From: Leifsonia sp. AK011
GTDB lineage: Bacteria; Actinomycetota; Actinomycetes; Actinomycetales; Microbacteriaceae
Assembly: GCF_013410945.1 (NCBI RefSeq)
Contig: NZ_JACCCH010000001.1
Location: forward strand, 2,542,001 to 2,606,000
DNA: 64,000 nucleotides
Direction: 5' to 3'
The position numbers and the translations under genes were made by a program. The notes under the pieces are model-generated. The model did not search any database. It was not told the origin of the DNA and was given only the letters and a program-made list of their open reading frames with translations. Shown piece by piece: positions 15,311-25,599 of the stretch; within the stretch, counting starts at the first letter, position 1, and the number at the start of each line of letters is the position of its first letter.

Positions 15311-17668
15311 TTACCTGCCTGCCCGCGGAGAGCCGAGTCGAGCGACCCACTCCCGCGCTGAACGGATGCGGAATCGACTGACGAGCCTCCGCCAGCCCGA
15401 GAGCGTGGATTTCGCCACAGCCACTGCGGCGAGAGCCTCGGTCCAGACCTGTTCGGCCGTGGATTCATCGACGGGGTGACCGGAGAAGACCGCCTCATCC
15501 GTCGTCGCTGCGAGACTGCGAAGGCGGGGCAGCTCCTCGACATGCAACTGCTGCTCGAGCTGGGCGGCGACAAGGGGCCTGGTCAGGCGTTGCGGGACGG
15601 TGAATCCGAGCTCCGAGTACTGGTCGGTGAGCTCCTCCCACGCACCCGCCACCTGGTCATGGCCCTCCGGCGCCCCGCGCCGACGGCGCGAGCGACGGGC
15701 CTTGATCGCTCCGATGATGAGCAGCGGGATGAAGAACAGGGCTGCAGGAATGAGCACACTGAGCGCGAGCACGTACACCCAGCCGGGGATGATGAACTCC
15801 AGCCCGTTGTCGTCGTCCTCGGTCTCCTCGAGTTCCACCGGGGAGAGCAGCTTCTCGTCGTCGTTGTCGGCGCGCGGCGGCTGTCGCACCTGCGGCTGTG
15901 GCTCGCTCTGCGGCTTCGGCACCTGGTCTTGAGGGATGTCTGTCTCGTCCGGAGTCGGGTTGAAGGCGACCCACCCCACGCCCTCGAAAGCCACCTCGAC
16001 CCACGCGGTCACGTCGTCGCCCGTCACGTCGACCGATGCCTGACCTTCCGCGATGTCCGGAGCGAAACCCATCACGACTCGAGCGGGATAGCCGAGACTG
16101 CGCGCCATGAGCGCGAACGCCGACGCGTACTGCTCCTGGTCGCCCACCATCTGGTTGCGCTCAAAGAGCTCCGTGATGCGGTCGGCACCATGGCCGGCGC
16201 GAGAGGGCACGGCGTCGGACGCGCGCCCGTGACTCAGGAAGCCCGTGTCGACGAGTGCAACACGAATCGCCTCGAGTTGCGCAATGGGGCTCTCGGATGA
16301 CCCGGCGAACTCCTGCGCGCGCACCGTGACGATGTCGGGCGACCCCTCGATGGGCGGCAGCTCGACCGGTGCGATCTCCGCATCCCGCAGGTCCTCGGGA
16401 GTGAGCACCTCCTGGGCCTCCGCGTCGATCGTGTAGCGGTCCCCTGCCGTGAGGCCGGTGGTGAGTACCGCAGTGCCCGTGAGTGCGTTGTAGCGGAGGC
16501 TGTCGGTCTGGCTCGCTGCCGCGCCATCCGTGAAGTCGAGATCGGTCGCGTATCCGACCGAGGGGATCCATACGTCGTCGTAGTCGGCGATCGTGAACGT
16601 GATGTTGTCGCGCTCGGTGGGGGTGATGAACGCGGGTGCTGGCAAATCGCGGCCCACGAGAGCAAACGATCCGGATCCGTCGGCGCTCGACTCCGGCCCG
16701 GTGACATTCCAGAGCTTGCCGGTGAAGCTGTCGAGGGTTGCGACGCGGATGACGTCGCCCACCTGAAGACCCTCGACGGTGAACAGCACGTCGTCGGTGA
16801 CCTGCTTCGTGTAATGACGGAAGCCGGAGAGAGGGCTCGGGTAGTCGAGCGGATCGAAGGGCGGATCGATCTCTTCGCGCAGGACGAAGCGCTGGTCGTT
16901 CGCTGGCGCGGCCCAGAATCCGGCAGCACCCCCGAGAAGCACCGCCCCCGCCACTATCGCGGCGGTACCAGCGAGCTTGCGGCGACGGAGCCGCGCAGCG
17001 CCCTCCTGCGCAACGGAGAGTCCCTGCCGACGCCACCCGAGCCAGACGAGGGCGAGCACGCCGAAGACGATCCCTCTCATGCCCGCCTGATAGGGCTCGT
17101 CGGTGCCGATCAGGATCCCCGCGAGGTACAGCGCGACGGGCGCGATGAGCGCGACACCGAAGCGCCACGCGGTGCGGGGTCGGGCCGAGAGCCATCGTGT
17201 GGCGAGGGTCGTGGACACCAGCGCGACAATCCACGCGGCGAAATACGGCACGACGGCGATGTACTGTGGCGCACCGATCGGCGTGCTCAGTGTGACGATG
17301 TCCGCCCAGCCGTAGACCGTGCCGATCGCGATACTGGCGAGCGACTGGAGGCTCGGGAACACCACGAAGACGGCCTGCGCAGGCACCGCGAGGGGCGTAC
17401 CGATGAGGAAGTACAGCACGATCGCGCCGAGCGCCGTCGTGATGGCTCCGAGCCGGAATACCGAGGCGAGGATGCCCGTCGCCGCGCCGAGCACGAGCCC
17501 TCCAAGACCGGCGACAAGAAAGCCGTAACCGCCGAACGACGGCTCGAATCCGATAACGCCGAGGAGCGCGAGCACGAGGAGCACGGCGATGTCCGCCCAC
17601 GTGCGACCGGAGGGCAGTCGTAGCCCCTGCCCCGTGTCCCGCAGCGTCTCGGCCTGGCGTTCGCTCAC
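15311..17668 (-). CDS. TgpA-like membrane protein with inactivated transglutaminase core
   Basis: A 785-residue membrane protein of the DUF3488/transglutaminase type: about seven N-terminal helices (30-240), a large external domain, one C-terminal helix near 640-665 and a cytoplasmic tail. The transglutaminase fold is plain (ASAFALMARSLGYPARVVMGF, about 513-533) but the triad is lost: the expected C-E-Q is Q-E-Q (about 510), H-AWVEV is T-AWVEV (about 555), and F-D-PTP is F-N-PTP (about 570). Catalysis by Cys-His-Asp is therefore impossible; a binding or scaffold role is inferred. Usual partners MoxR and DUF58 lie directly upstream, DUF58 overlapping its start by 4 bases (ATGA). Confidence 0.88.
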   Translation of the reverse strand: MSERQAETLRDTGQGLRLPSGRTWADIAVLLVLALLGVIGFEPSFGGYGFLVAGLGGLVLGAATGILASVFRLGAITTALGAIVLYFLIGTPLAVPAQAVFVVFPSLQSLASIAIGTVYGWADIVTLSTPIGAPQYIAVVPYFAAWIVALVSTTLATRWLSARPRTAWRFGVALIAPVALYLAGILIGTDEPYQAGMRGIVFGVLALVWLGWRRQGLSVAQEGAARLRRRKLAGTAAIVAGAVLLGGAAGFWAAPANDQRFVLREEIDPPFDPLDYPSPLSGFRHYTKQVTDDVLFTVEGLQVGDVIRVATLDSFTGKLWNVTGPESSADGSGSFALVGRDLPAPAFITPTERDNITFTIADYDDVWIPSVGYATDLDFTDGAAASQTDSLRYNALTGTAVLTTGLTAGDRYTIDAEAQEVLTPEDLRDAEIAPVELPPIEGSPDIVTVRAQEFAGSSESPIAQLEAIRVALVDTGFLSHGRASDAVPSRAGHGADRITELFERNQMVGDQEQYASAFALMARSLGYPARVVMGFAPDIAEGQASVDVTGDDVTAWVEVAFEGVGWVAFNPTPDETDIPQDQVPKPQSEPQPQVRQPPRADNDDEKLLSPVELEETEDDDNGLEFIIPGWVYVLALSVLIPAALFFIPLLIIGAIKARRSRRRRGAPEGHDQVAGAWEELTDQYSELGFTVPQRLTRPLVAAQLEQQLHVEELPRLRSLAATTDEAVFSGHPVDESTAEQVWTEALAAVAVAKSTLSGWRRLVSRFRIRSAREWVARLGSPRAGR

Positions 17669-18954
17669 TGCTGGAGCCCCCTCACGAGACTCGGCAGGTC
17701 CTCCAGGGAACCCACGGTGATGACGGTGAGGCCGGCGATCGAACCGAGCTTCGCCTGTGCTCCGAGCTCGACGTGGAACGCGACCTTGCTGGTGTCCTGG
17801 CCGAAGAGCGATTGCACGCTGCGGTAGTCCTGCGTCGACATCCTGGACCCGCCGACGATCATCACGACGGAGGGGTTCGCGAGACGCTTGGTCCGCTCCC
17901 TCGCGAATGCCCGCACGCTCGGGAAGATTCGTCCTACCGGGTCGACCCGACAGGATGCGTCGAGCATCGAGGTCACCGTGGGGGTCTTCCAGACCCCGCT
18001 CTCGCTCACGATGTTCATCTGCGTTCCGTCGCGGATGACCTGGGCCGCGATCGAGGCGGTCACCGAGATCGCCAGCTCGAACTCCTCGTCGGAGGCGTAG
18101 AGGTCATCTCGCGTGGCATGGATGATGGTCAGCTGCGACCGGCGGGTCTCCTCGAACTGGCGCACCATGAGCTGGCCGATGCGGGCGGACGTGCGCCAGT
18201 GAACGTTGCGGCGATCATCCCCGGGAACGTAGGGCCGCAGGGCGTGGAAGGCGATGTCGTTGTTGGTGATCTTCTTCGAGACCTGGCCCTCGAGGTCCCG
18301 AACGAGGCCGGCCGCAGAGGGGGCGAGGCGAACCGTCCGGGGATGCACGAACAGGTCGACTGGGTCTGCCCACTTCAGCGCCCTCCGAAGCATGCCGATC
18401 TGGTCACCCCTGACCGACTCCGCCGGGCCGGCGACGATGACCGCTCGCTTGTTCGTGGGGACGGCGAAGAGCTCCTCCTGCTCGTCCTTGGGCTTCATCG
18501 CGGGGAGTTGGAACTCGGCGATGCCAGCCCCCACCGGGAGTTCCATCCGCGTGGGGGGTAGCGCCCGCTGCCCGACGTTGGTCACGACCATCCGGCCCAT
18601 GGCACGGTCGCCAACGACCACTCTTCGGGGGTTGAGCTCGATGTCGACACCGTAGGAGGCACGGCCGAACAGGAACACGGTGCCGAGCACGAAGGCCGCC
18701 AACAGCACGGTGCCGAGGTAGGTGAACTCCTGCCATCCGAATGCGAAACTCAAGCCGAGGGAGACCGCGGCGACAACAAGCACGAGCCACCCGACCGGAG
18801 TGACGACCGCAAGGATCGGACCGAGGATGCGCCAGACCGCCCTGACCACGGGGCCAACGAGCCCCCACACCACGCGACCGGCGCGCGCGACACTGCGCCC
18901 CGCGGCCGCAAGGGGCGCGGGCAGGGAGGTCGTGCGGTTGGTCGCGGTGGTCAT
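17665..18954 (-). CDS. DUF58 domain membrane protein
   Basis: A 429-residue protein with two to three N-terminal membrane helices (about 25-90) followed by a cytoplasmic domain. The DUF58 signature is YVPGDDRRNVHWRTSAR (about residues 240-256), within a von Willebrand factor A-like fold. DUF58 proteins act with MoxR ATPases and transglutaminase-fold proteins, and that trio is intact here. Its 3' end overlaps the transglutaminase-fold gene by ATGA and it starts 3 bases after moxR, so the three are translationally linked. Exact biochemical role unknown; probably an assembly or chaperone module for envelope proteins. Confidence 0.87.
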   Translation of the reverse strand: MTTATNRTTSLPAPLAAAGRSVARAGRVVWGLVGPVVRAVWRILGPILAVVTPVGWLVLVVAAVSLGLSFAFGWQEFTYLGTVLLAAFVLGTVFLFGRASYGVDIELNPRRVVVGDRAMGRMVVTNVGQRALPPTRMELPVGAGIAEFQLPAMKPKDEQEELFAVPTNKRAVIVAGPAESVRGDQIGMLRRALKWADPVDLFVHPRTVRLAPSAAGLVRDLEGQVSKKITNNDIAFHALRPYVPGDDRRNVHWRTSARIGQLMVRQFEETRRSQLTIIHATRDDLYASDEEFELAISVTASIAAQVIRDGTQMNIVSESGVWKTPTVTSMLDASCRVDPVGRIFPSVRAFARERTKRLANPSVVMIVGGSRMSTQDYRSVQSLFGQDTSKVAFHVELGAQAKLGSIAGLTVITVGSLEDLPSLVRGLQQ

Positions 18955-18957
18955 GGA

Positions 18958-19926
18958 CTACGCGGCGCGGTAGGCGGGAGGCTCGATGTCCACCAGGATG
19001 CGCTGGATCACATCGTTCGCCTTGACGCCGGCGAACTCCGACTCCGGGTCGAGCAGTAGACGATGGCCGAGAACGTACGGTGCGAGCTCGCGCACATCAT
19101 CGGGAGTCGCATAGGTGCGCCCCATGGTGATGGCCCACGTCTTGATCGCCCGGGCCAGTGCCATGGCGCCGCGCATGCTCACGCCGAGCATGACGTCCTT
19201 GTTTCTCCGAGTCGCGTCGACGATGTCGCTCAGGTATTGCATGACTGACTCGTCGACGAAGACCTCGGCCGCGAGGTCGGCCATGGCGACGATCGACTCG
19301 GACTTGATGATGGGAGACACGAGGGATGCACGGGCACGCGTGCCCGAATCCATCAGGAGCGCCACGGCGGTCTTGGTGTCGGGGTATCCGAGCGACGTCT
19401 TGATGAGGAACCGGTCGAGCTGGGCCTCCGGCAGCTTGTAGGTACCAGCCTGCTCGACGGGGTTCTGTGTCGCGATGACGAGGAAGGGCGCGCCGACGGA
19501 GTGGCTCTCGCCATCGACGGTGACGATGCCCTCCTCCATCACCTCGAGCAACGCGCTCTGCGTCTTGGGGCTGGCCCGGTTGATCTCGTCGGCCAGCACC
19601 ACCGAGGCGAAGATCGGGCCGGGGTGGAACTGGAACTTGCCCTTGCCCTGGTCGTAGATCTGCACGCCCGTGACATCCGACGGTAGGAGGTCCGGCGTGA
19701 ACTGGATGCGAGAGTTGGTGCCGTCGATCGTGTTGGCGAGGGCCTTGGCGAGCACGGTCTTGCCGGTGCCTGGGTAGTCCTCGAGAAGCACGTGGCCGTC
19801 AGAGATGAGTGCGGTTAGCACGAGACGGATGACGTGATCCTTGCCCACGATCGCCTTGTCGATGTTGGCGACCAGCTTCTGGAACGCGTCAGCGAACCAC
19901 GTTGCCTGCTCCTGAGTTACTGGCAT
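18958..19926 (-). CDS. MoxR-family AAA+ ATPase
   Basis: A 322-residue cytoplasmic ATPase with Walker A EDYPGTGKTVLAKAL (about residues 50-64), Walker B VVLADEINRASPKTQ, sensor 1 in VIATQNPVEQ and sensor 2 in the C-terminal lid. MoxR proteins are chaperone-like ATPases that mature or assemble protein complexes, generally with VWA or DUF58 partners, as here. It starts 34 bases after the end of the giant Ig-like gene and is followed by the DUF58 gene after 3 bases. Confidence 0.93.
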   Translation of the reverse strand: MPVTQEQATWFADAFQKLVANIDKAIVGKDHVIRLVLTALISDGHVLLEDYPGTGKTVLAKALANTIDGTNSRIQFTPDLLPSDVTGVQIYDQGKGKFQFHPGPIFASVVLADEINRASPKTQSALLEVMEEGIVTVDGESHSVGAPFLVIATQNPVEQAGTYKLPEAQLDRFLIKTSLGYPDTKTAVALLMDSGTRARASLVSPIIKSESIVAMADLAAEVFVDESVMQYLSDIVDATRRNKDVMLGVSMRGAMALARAIKTWAITMGRTYATPDDVRELAPYVLGHRLLLDPESEFAGVKANDVIQRILVDIEPPAYRAA

Positions 19927-19960
19927 GCTCTCTCTTCCTTATCGAGTGTTGACTCGCGCA

Positions 19961-22900
19961 TCAGCATTCACCCACGATTCCGAGGGGCTGGTTGGTGTCG
20001 CCGACCTTGATGAACATTCCGCCACCGTTGTTGACGCTGCTCAGGTAGAACCACCACACGCCGTTACGCACACCGCGGCACGCGGCCTGGATGGGATCAC
20101 CGGCGTTCAGCGTGCCCGAACAGCTGTCGGTGTAGTTGTAGAAGTTCGTCGAATTGAGCAGGCACGCCCCGTTGACGGACACCGTCGCGTTGCTCGGGGG
20201 CGGAGGCGTCGGTTGGATCGTCACGGTGGAACCCGGACTCGAACCGCCGGGGCCCGCCTTGTTCGTTCCGCGCACCTCGAGCGTGTAGTTGCCCGCTGGT
20301 CGATTACTCCAGGTGTAGGAGGTTACGGAGCCGACGTTGGTCCACCCGCCGCCGTTGAGTCGCACGTCGTAGGAGAGGTTCGCCGAACCGCCGGGGTTGG
20401 CCGTGACCGCACTCCAGGTCCACGTGATACTGCTGCCAGCGTAGGGACCGGAGGCGTTTGCCGCAGTGATCGTGGGAGTATCCGGAGGGCTCTGGGCCGT
20501 GATGACCCCGGCATTCGAGGTGCCGTCGCCGCTCGATTTGCCGCCCGAGTTCACGGCCCGCACCGACACCGTGTAGCTGCCTCCGCCGAGGTTACCGATC
20601 GGGCCCGTGCTGGTGCCGTTCGTTGTGCCGGTCACACCGTTGGATGCCGTCCAGTAGTAGGTGGTCTCGCCGCCCGTACCCGCGACCGCCGGCCAGGAGG
20701 CCTGGATTTCTCCCCCCGGTGCCCACGGATCGGTGACGGACACCGACGGGACCGGAGCGTTGGGCGTGCCGTACGGGGTGATCTGGTCGCTCGGCACGGA
20801 CCACTGGCCGGCCCCGTTCGCATTGATCGCGCGCACCTGGAACGTGTACGCGGTGCCGTTGGTCAGGCCACCGATCGTGCAGGCCTGGCCCGCCGTGCAT
20901 CCCGACGTGACCGCATTGGTCTGCACGGTGCGCACGTCGTAGCTCGAGATGTCCTTGCCGTTCGACGCCGGGGCGGAGAATCGGATCGTCGCACTCTGGT
21001 CGTCGCCGATGGCCGATCCGCCCTCGCGATCGGGTTTGGATGCCGCATCCGGAACGTCCGTCACGGTGAAGCGAACGAGGCCGTTCACCCGCCGGTCCGG
21101 ATCCTTCGTGGCGTCCTCGATCGTGTAGGTGATCTCGATGACGAAGTAGGGCGGACTCGAGGCCGGCGTGATCTTGATCGCGTTGTCGGTGAACGAGACG
21201 GAGCCGACATTGCCGGCGCTCGTGATCGTCGCATCCACGATCCGAAGCGGCTCGCCGCTCGTCTGGTAAGGGTTGGAATCGTTGGCCAGCGGGTTCACAG
21301 TGAAGGCGCTCACCGGGCGTGCGGACTCGAGTTCGTCGGTGACAGCAACAGGCAGCGGACGCGTCGAGCCGACCGCCGTCACATTGATCGTTCCCGGGAC
21401 AGTGAAACTACCCCAGCGGAGGGTGACTGCGACAGTGAAGGTGGTGCCCTTGGGTGTGGTGCGCGGCAGGCTCAGCGACAGCTGGGATCCGCTGAGGTTC
21501 GCCGACAGATCCGAACTCGATGGGCGGATGTCGGAATAGCCGACCTCCTGGAGGATCTGCGGGTTCGGGTGGGCGGTGGAACTCCTCAGGTCGATCGTTG
21601 TGGTCTCGCCGATCTCGACCTGCACGTTCGGTGTCGTGAACTCCGGAGGCGTGTCTTTGAACTCCGGATCGCCGACGATGATGGGCAGCGTGAGCGAGGC
21701 GGTGTTGCCCTTCGGGTCGTCGGCCGAGTCGCCATCCGACACCGTGAAGTTGATGGCAGCCGGACCCCGGTAGTCGAGCGCAGGCGTGAACGTGATGGTG
21801 TCCTCATCGACGTAGCTCGAGGCTCCGTTGCCCTGCACGCCGCTCACCGAACTCTTGTCGTAGATGCTGGCGTCACGCCCTGATGGCACGTCGAGGATGT
21901 CCTCGAGGTTCCACTCCTTCGTCTCGTTCATCGCCACGTACTGGACAGGAAGATCGGGATCGATCTGCGGAGGATCATCGAACGTATCGCTCACCGCAGC
22001 AGGAACGAGGATGAACGCCATCGCGCTCAGCTCGTCTTCTGTATTGGTGACCCGGTAGGCAATCGCCTGGCGCGTCGCGCCCGGGGTCACCTCGATCCTG
22101 CCGTTCTGCTCGAGAACCTCCGCTGCCCCCGCGTTCGGACCCTCGGCGGTGAGTACCAGGTCCTCGGTCTTGCCCCCGGGGTTGAAGGCGAATCCGTCGA
22201 AGACGTCGACAGTGATGGATTTCTCTCCCGCGATGTCCTTGCGGGCGATCGCGAGGTCGTCAGCCGAGGGCGGCAGGAGCGGCGCATCCGGCGTGACCTG
22301 CACGAGCACATAACCAATCGAGGAGCCACCGCGATTGTTCGTGAGCTCGTACCGCAGCGAGAACGACTGCTCGTCGGCCGGGGCGGTGAGCACCAGGTAG
22401 CGCTCCTTCACGACTTCGGCCTCGATACCGTCCGGCACATCGAGGAGCTCAGGTGAGACCTTGATGGGAGCACCCTGCGGGTCCGAGTCATTCGCCATCA
22501 GGTCGACCTGGGCGATGCGGTCGGGGCGAACGGAGACACTGTCGGGCACCGCGGTGGGTGGCTGCAGCTCGTCTGGCTCGGGGATGACCGCGATCTTGAT
22601 GGTGGACTGCCCGGTGGCGCCGAAGGCGTCGTAGACCTGGTAGCTGAACGTGTCGGTTCCGGCACCGGCGGTGGATGCCTCGTAGATGAAGTAATCGGTA
22701 CCCTGCTCGGCGATCGAGCCGAGCGACGGGTTGGTGGGGAACTTGAGGAGCTGGGTCGAGTCGCCGTCGGGGTCGATGCCCTGCAGCGGAATGTCGACGC
22801 GGATCGAGCCGCCAGCGAGAACGCGACCGACGAGCGGCTCGGGCGCGGGATCCTGGTTCGCGTCCTCGTCGAGCGGGGTCACCGTGAAAGTCACCGTGGC

Positions 22901-25501
22901 CGCGGCGGTCTCCCCGAACGAATCGAGGACGCGGTAGTCGGCGTGGTACTCCCCCGGCGTCGTGGGGGCCTGGAACCGGAGCTCGTCGCGCGAGATGAAA
23001 GCGAGACCATCCTCGGGCTCAGTGATGAGCTCGTCATCGAGGAACATCGTGGTGCTGTCCGGGTGGAAATCGTTGTCGAGCACGTCGATCGTGGCGATGT
23101 CACCCACCCGCACGGTCGCCGTGTCATTCGCCGCGACGGGCGGCTGGTGACGCGTCAGCGCTGGAACGGGTACGACCGTCACTCCCGCTGTTGCAGTCGC
23201 GACGCCATCCGAGATCGTGTAGGTGAAGTTCACCTGTTCAGTGAGCGCCGAGGTCGATGTGATGCGCACGAGGGTCGACTCGAGGAGTTCGACCACGAGG
23301 CCCTTCGCTGCGGCCTCGGCTGGCACATCGATCGACTGGACGGCAAGGATCTTGCCCGTCGGGCTGACGTCGTTCGACAGCACCGACACCGTCACGGGCT
23401 CATCGCTGCGCAGATACGCCGTGTCTTTGACCGCGACCGGCGGCGGGTTCGTGTTCTCCGGCCTCTCGAGAACGTCGACTCTCACGATCCCCACGCTCGT
23501 GTTCGCTCCGGCCTGCAGCGTGTATTTCATGTAGTAGACGCCGGGTGCATCCGCGGTGAACGTGATGATCTCGCGGTCGGTACTGAACGATGCGGCGGCA
23601 CCAGCGGCCGGATCATCCATGCCCACGAGGAGGAGTTGCGCGCCAGAGGGAGAGAGGTCGTTGGCGAGCGGCTTGATCACTACCGACTCGTTGACGAACA
23701 CGGTCTCGAAGTCCGGGGTGCCCACGGGATTGAGGGAGCCAGCGGGCTCGACCTGCACCTTGAGGGTACCGACGGCGGGTGCTCCCGTGCCGTCGGTGAC
23801 CTGGAACTGCACTTCCTTCTCGCCCAGCTCCGAGGTCTGGTGAGTGAACGTGATGAAGCCATCGGGGGTGAACCGAACGAGGTCACCCGACTTCGGCGAA
23901 GCCCCGACCAGGTAGAGGTCGTCGCCATCCGGGTCGCGCCAATCGGTGAGCACGTTGTAATTGATCGTCTGGTTCGCCTCGACGCTCACACCGGGATTGC
24001 GCACGGAGTACGGCTGTTCGTTGACCCCGTCGGGAACGACCCTCGCGGAGACATTCGCCGACGCGGTACCCCCGCGTCCGTCGTCGACGGTGTAGTTGAA
24101 AGCGATCGTGCCCACGAATCCCTCGGCCGGAGTGAACTGGAGAGCGCGCGACCCATCGATCGGGTCGAGTCGTCCGGTGGACTCCGAAATCGCGTCGTAG
24201 TTCGAGATGACGAGGACATCCCCGTCGGGGTCCGAATCGTTGTCGAGCACGGAGAGCACGGTCGTGCGGCCGGGCCGGATACCGAACTGGTCGTCCTGGG
24301 CGGTCGGGGGCCGGTTGGTGTCCGTGCGCTCGGCGAGGGTGTCCTCGAAGGACTGGATGGATGACTCCTCCTCGCCGACCTCCTCGGATTCCTCCTCCTC
24401 CGGCGGAATCACGTCGTCCCAGTTGTCGACGAGCCGCATGTTTTCGTTCATGAGCCACGAGTTGCCGTTGGTCAGGTCGTTGAGCGCGATAACCGTGCGG
24501 TTGACGCGGAACTCGAGCACGCCACCCTCGGTCGGCTCCTCGATGTCGAGTGCAACGGGGTCCTGCCCCTCGCACGACAGGAGGTACTTCTGGGCGCTCG
24601 CCCAGGCGCCATGCGCGCATCCCTCCTGGTTGACGGGAGCAGCGACGCCATCCGCGCTCGTGGCGTCGCTGTCGAACTCCGCGGAGATGACCTCGGTCGC
24701 GCCAGAAGCGAGAGAGACCCTGACCAGCGAATCCGCGGTCGCTACGATCACTGAAGGGGAGTCCGGACCGGTCTGCTGGAGGCGAAGGCCCTGCTCCTCA
24801 CCGAGGCCGTAGGCAGCACCGCCCTGGGTGATGATCTCGTTCGTCGACTGGTCGAAGACGACGGCGGTCTCCCCCACGGCGGCGAGCTGGAACTCACCCA
24901 CGGCGGGGAAGTCCTTCTGCTCGGGCACGCTCGCGAGGTCGGCGATGCGGTACAGCTTCTTGTCCCGCTGCGAGACCGCGATGACGGCCCCCTCGCGCGT
25001 GACCACGGCGTGGGCATCCGGGCCCAGCTCGATGAGCGGAGGGTTCGACACGTAGTTGAAGACGAGGTCACCCACCGACGGGATGGCCCACAGGTTGCCA
25101 TCGGGATCGACGATGGCAATCGTGTCGCCGCCGTAGGTCACCTCGGATCCGACGGGAACGTCGATTGCGGACGTGACCTCGGTTGACGCCGGGTTGACCG
25201 ACTCGACTCGGCCAGCGTCGGGGTCGATGAGGAACAGGGTGTCGCCGTCCTGCCGAACATCGAAGTTGGCGCTTGAGGCGATGACCGAGCCGTTCAACTC
25301 GTCGATCTGGCGGTTGAGTCGCCCGCCGAGCAACTGCTCACCGTTGGTGACCCAGACATCACGCGAGGTGAGGTCGACATCCGAGACGGGGAACCCGGGA
25401 TGAAGGGCGGCAACGGTGAGCGGCACGCCGACGATGACCGCGATCACGAGTGCAGATGCGGTCGTCTTGCGAGTTTTGACCCATCCGGTCAGCGCATTCA
25501 C
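19961..25501 (-). CDS. Giant membrane-anchored surface protein: propeller-like head, tandem Ig/cadherin-like repeats, FN3 repeats
   Basis: A 1846-residue protein with an uncleaved-type N-terminal membrane anchor (about 15-35). Residues 40-350 form WD/PQQ-like beta repeats ending in a disordered acidic linker (EEEESEEVGEEE). About eight cadherin-like (Big_9/tandem-95) repeats follow, marked by VLDNDSDPDGD, PLANDLSPSG, VLSNDVSPTG, VLDNDFHPD and MANDSDPQG. Three FN3 domains follow (about 1490-1770), and the protein ends in a Cys-containing domain. The N-in, repeats-out arrangement suggests a wall-spanning stalk. The site GATGGGGAG-nn-CTACCCATC lies 99 bases upstream and a TATAAG box about 65 bases upstream. 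It heads the MoxR-DUF58-transglutaminase-ATPase series. Confidence 0.88.
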   Translation of the reverse strand: MNALTGWVKTRKTTASALVIAVIVGVPLTVAALHPGFPVSDVDLTSRDVWVTNGEQLLGGRLNRQIDELNGSVIASSANFDVRQDGDTLFLIDPDAGRVESVNPASTEVTSAIDVPVGSEVTYGGDTIAIVDPDGNLWAIPSVGDLVFNYVSNPPLIELGPDAHAVVTREGAVIAVSQRDKKLYRIADLASVPEQKDFPAVGEFQLAAVGETAVVFDQSTNEIITQGGAAYGLGEEQGLRLQQTGPDSPSVIVATADSLVRVSLASGATEVISAEFDSDATSADGVAAPVNQEGCAHGAWASAQKYLLSCEGQDPVALDIEEPTEGGVLEFRVNRTVIALNDLTNGNSWLMNENMRLVDNWDDVIPPEEEESEEVGEEESSIQSFEDTLAERTDTNRPPTAQDDQFGIRPGRTTVLSVLDNDSDPDGDVLVISNYDAISESTGRLDPIDGSRALQFTPAEGFVGTIAFNYTVDDGRGGTASANVSARVVPDGVNEQPYSVRNPGVSVEANQTINYNVLTDWRDPDGDDLYLVGASPKSGDLVRFTPDGFITFTHQTSELGEKEVQFQVTDGTGAPAVGTLKVQVEPAGSLNPVGTPDFETVFVNESVVIKPLANDLSPSGAQLLLVGMDDPAAGAAASFSTDREIITFTADAPGVYYMKYTLQAGANTSVGIVRVDVLERPENTNPPPVAVKDTAYLRSDEPVTVSVLSNDVSPTGKILAVQSIDVPAEAAAKGLVVELLESTLVRITSTSALTEQVNFTYTISDGVATATAGVTVVPVPALTRHQPPVAANDTATVRVGDIATIDVLDNDFHPDSTTMFLDDELITEPEDGLAFISRDELRFQAPTTPGEYHADYRVLDSFGETAAATVTFTVTPLDEDANQDPAPEPLVGRVLAGGSIRVDIPLQGIDPDGDSTQLLKFPTNPSLGSIAEQGTDYFIYEASTAGAGTDTFSYQVYDAFGATGQSTIKIAVIPEPDELQPPTAVPDSVSVRPDRIAQVDLMANDSDPQGAPIKVSPELLDVPDGIEAEVVKERYLVLTAPADEQSFSLRYELTNNRGGSSIGYVLVQVTPDAPLLPPSADDLAIARKDIAGEKSITVDVFDGFAFNPGGKTEDLVLTAEGPNAGAAEVLEQNGRIEVTPGATRQAIAYRVTNTEDELSAMAFILVPAAVSDTFDDPPQIDPDLPVQYVAMNETKEWNLEDILDVPSGRDASIYDKSSVSGVQGNGASSYVDEDTITFTPALDYRGPAAINFTVSDGDSADDPKGNTASLTLPIIVGDPEFKDTPPEFTTPNVQVEIGETTTIDLRSSTAHPNPQILQEVGYSDIRPSSSDLSANLSGSQLSLSLPRTTPKGTTFTVAVTLRWGSFTVPGTINVTAVGSTRPLPVAVTDELESARPVSAFTVNPLANDSNPYQTSGEPLRIVDATITSAGNVGSVSFTDNAIKITPASSPPYFVIEITYTIEDATKDPDRRVNGLVRFTVTDVPDAASKPDREGGSAIGDDQSATIRFSAPASNGKDISSYDVRTVQTNAVTSGCTAGQACTIGGLTNGTAYTFQVRAINANGAGQWSVPSDQITPYGTPNAPVPSVSVTDPWAPGGEIQASWPAVAGTGGETTYYWTASNGVTGTTNGTSTGPIGNLGGGSYTVSVRAVNSGGKSSGDGTSNAGVITAQSPPDTPTITAANASGPYAGSSITWTWSAVTANPGGSANLSYDVRLNGGGWTNVGSVTSYTWSNRPAGNYTLEVRGTNKAGPGGSSPGSTVTIQPTPPPPSNATVSVNGACLLNSTNFYNYTDSCSGTLNAGDPIQAACRGVRNGVWWFYLSSVNNGGGMFIKVGDTNQPLGIVGEC

Positions 25502-25599
25502 TCAAGTGCTCCCGCGTTGGTGTTCCCGATCCCACGCTCATCGAGTGGTGGGGATTCGTCAAAATCTTATACGCGGATGCTTTTACGCTAGTCCGTCGC

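Noticed and set aside
12763-15381. An 872-codon open frame on the plus strand opposite the ATPase gene.
   Set aside because: It mirrors the reading frame of the conserved ATPase, is rich in Arg/His/Gly as expected of an antisense shadow in GC-rich DNA, and has no recognisable domain.
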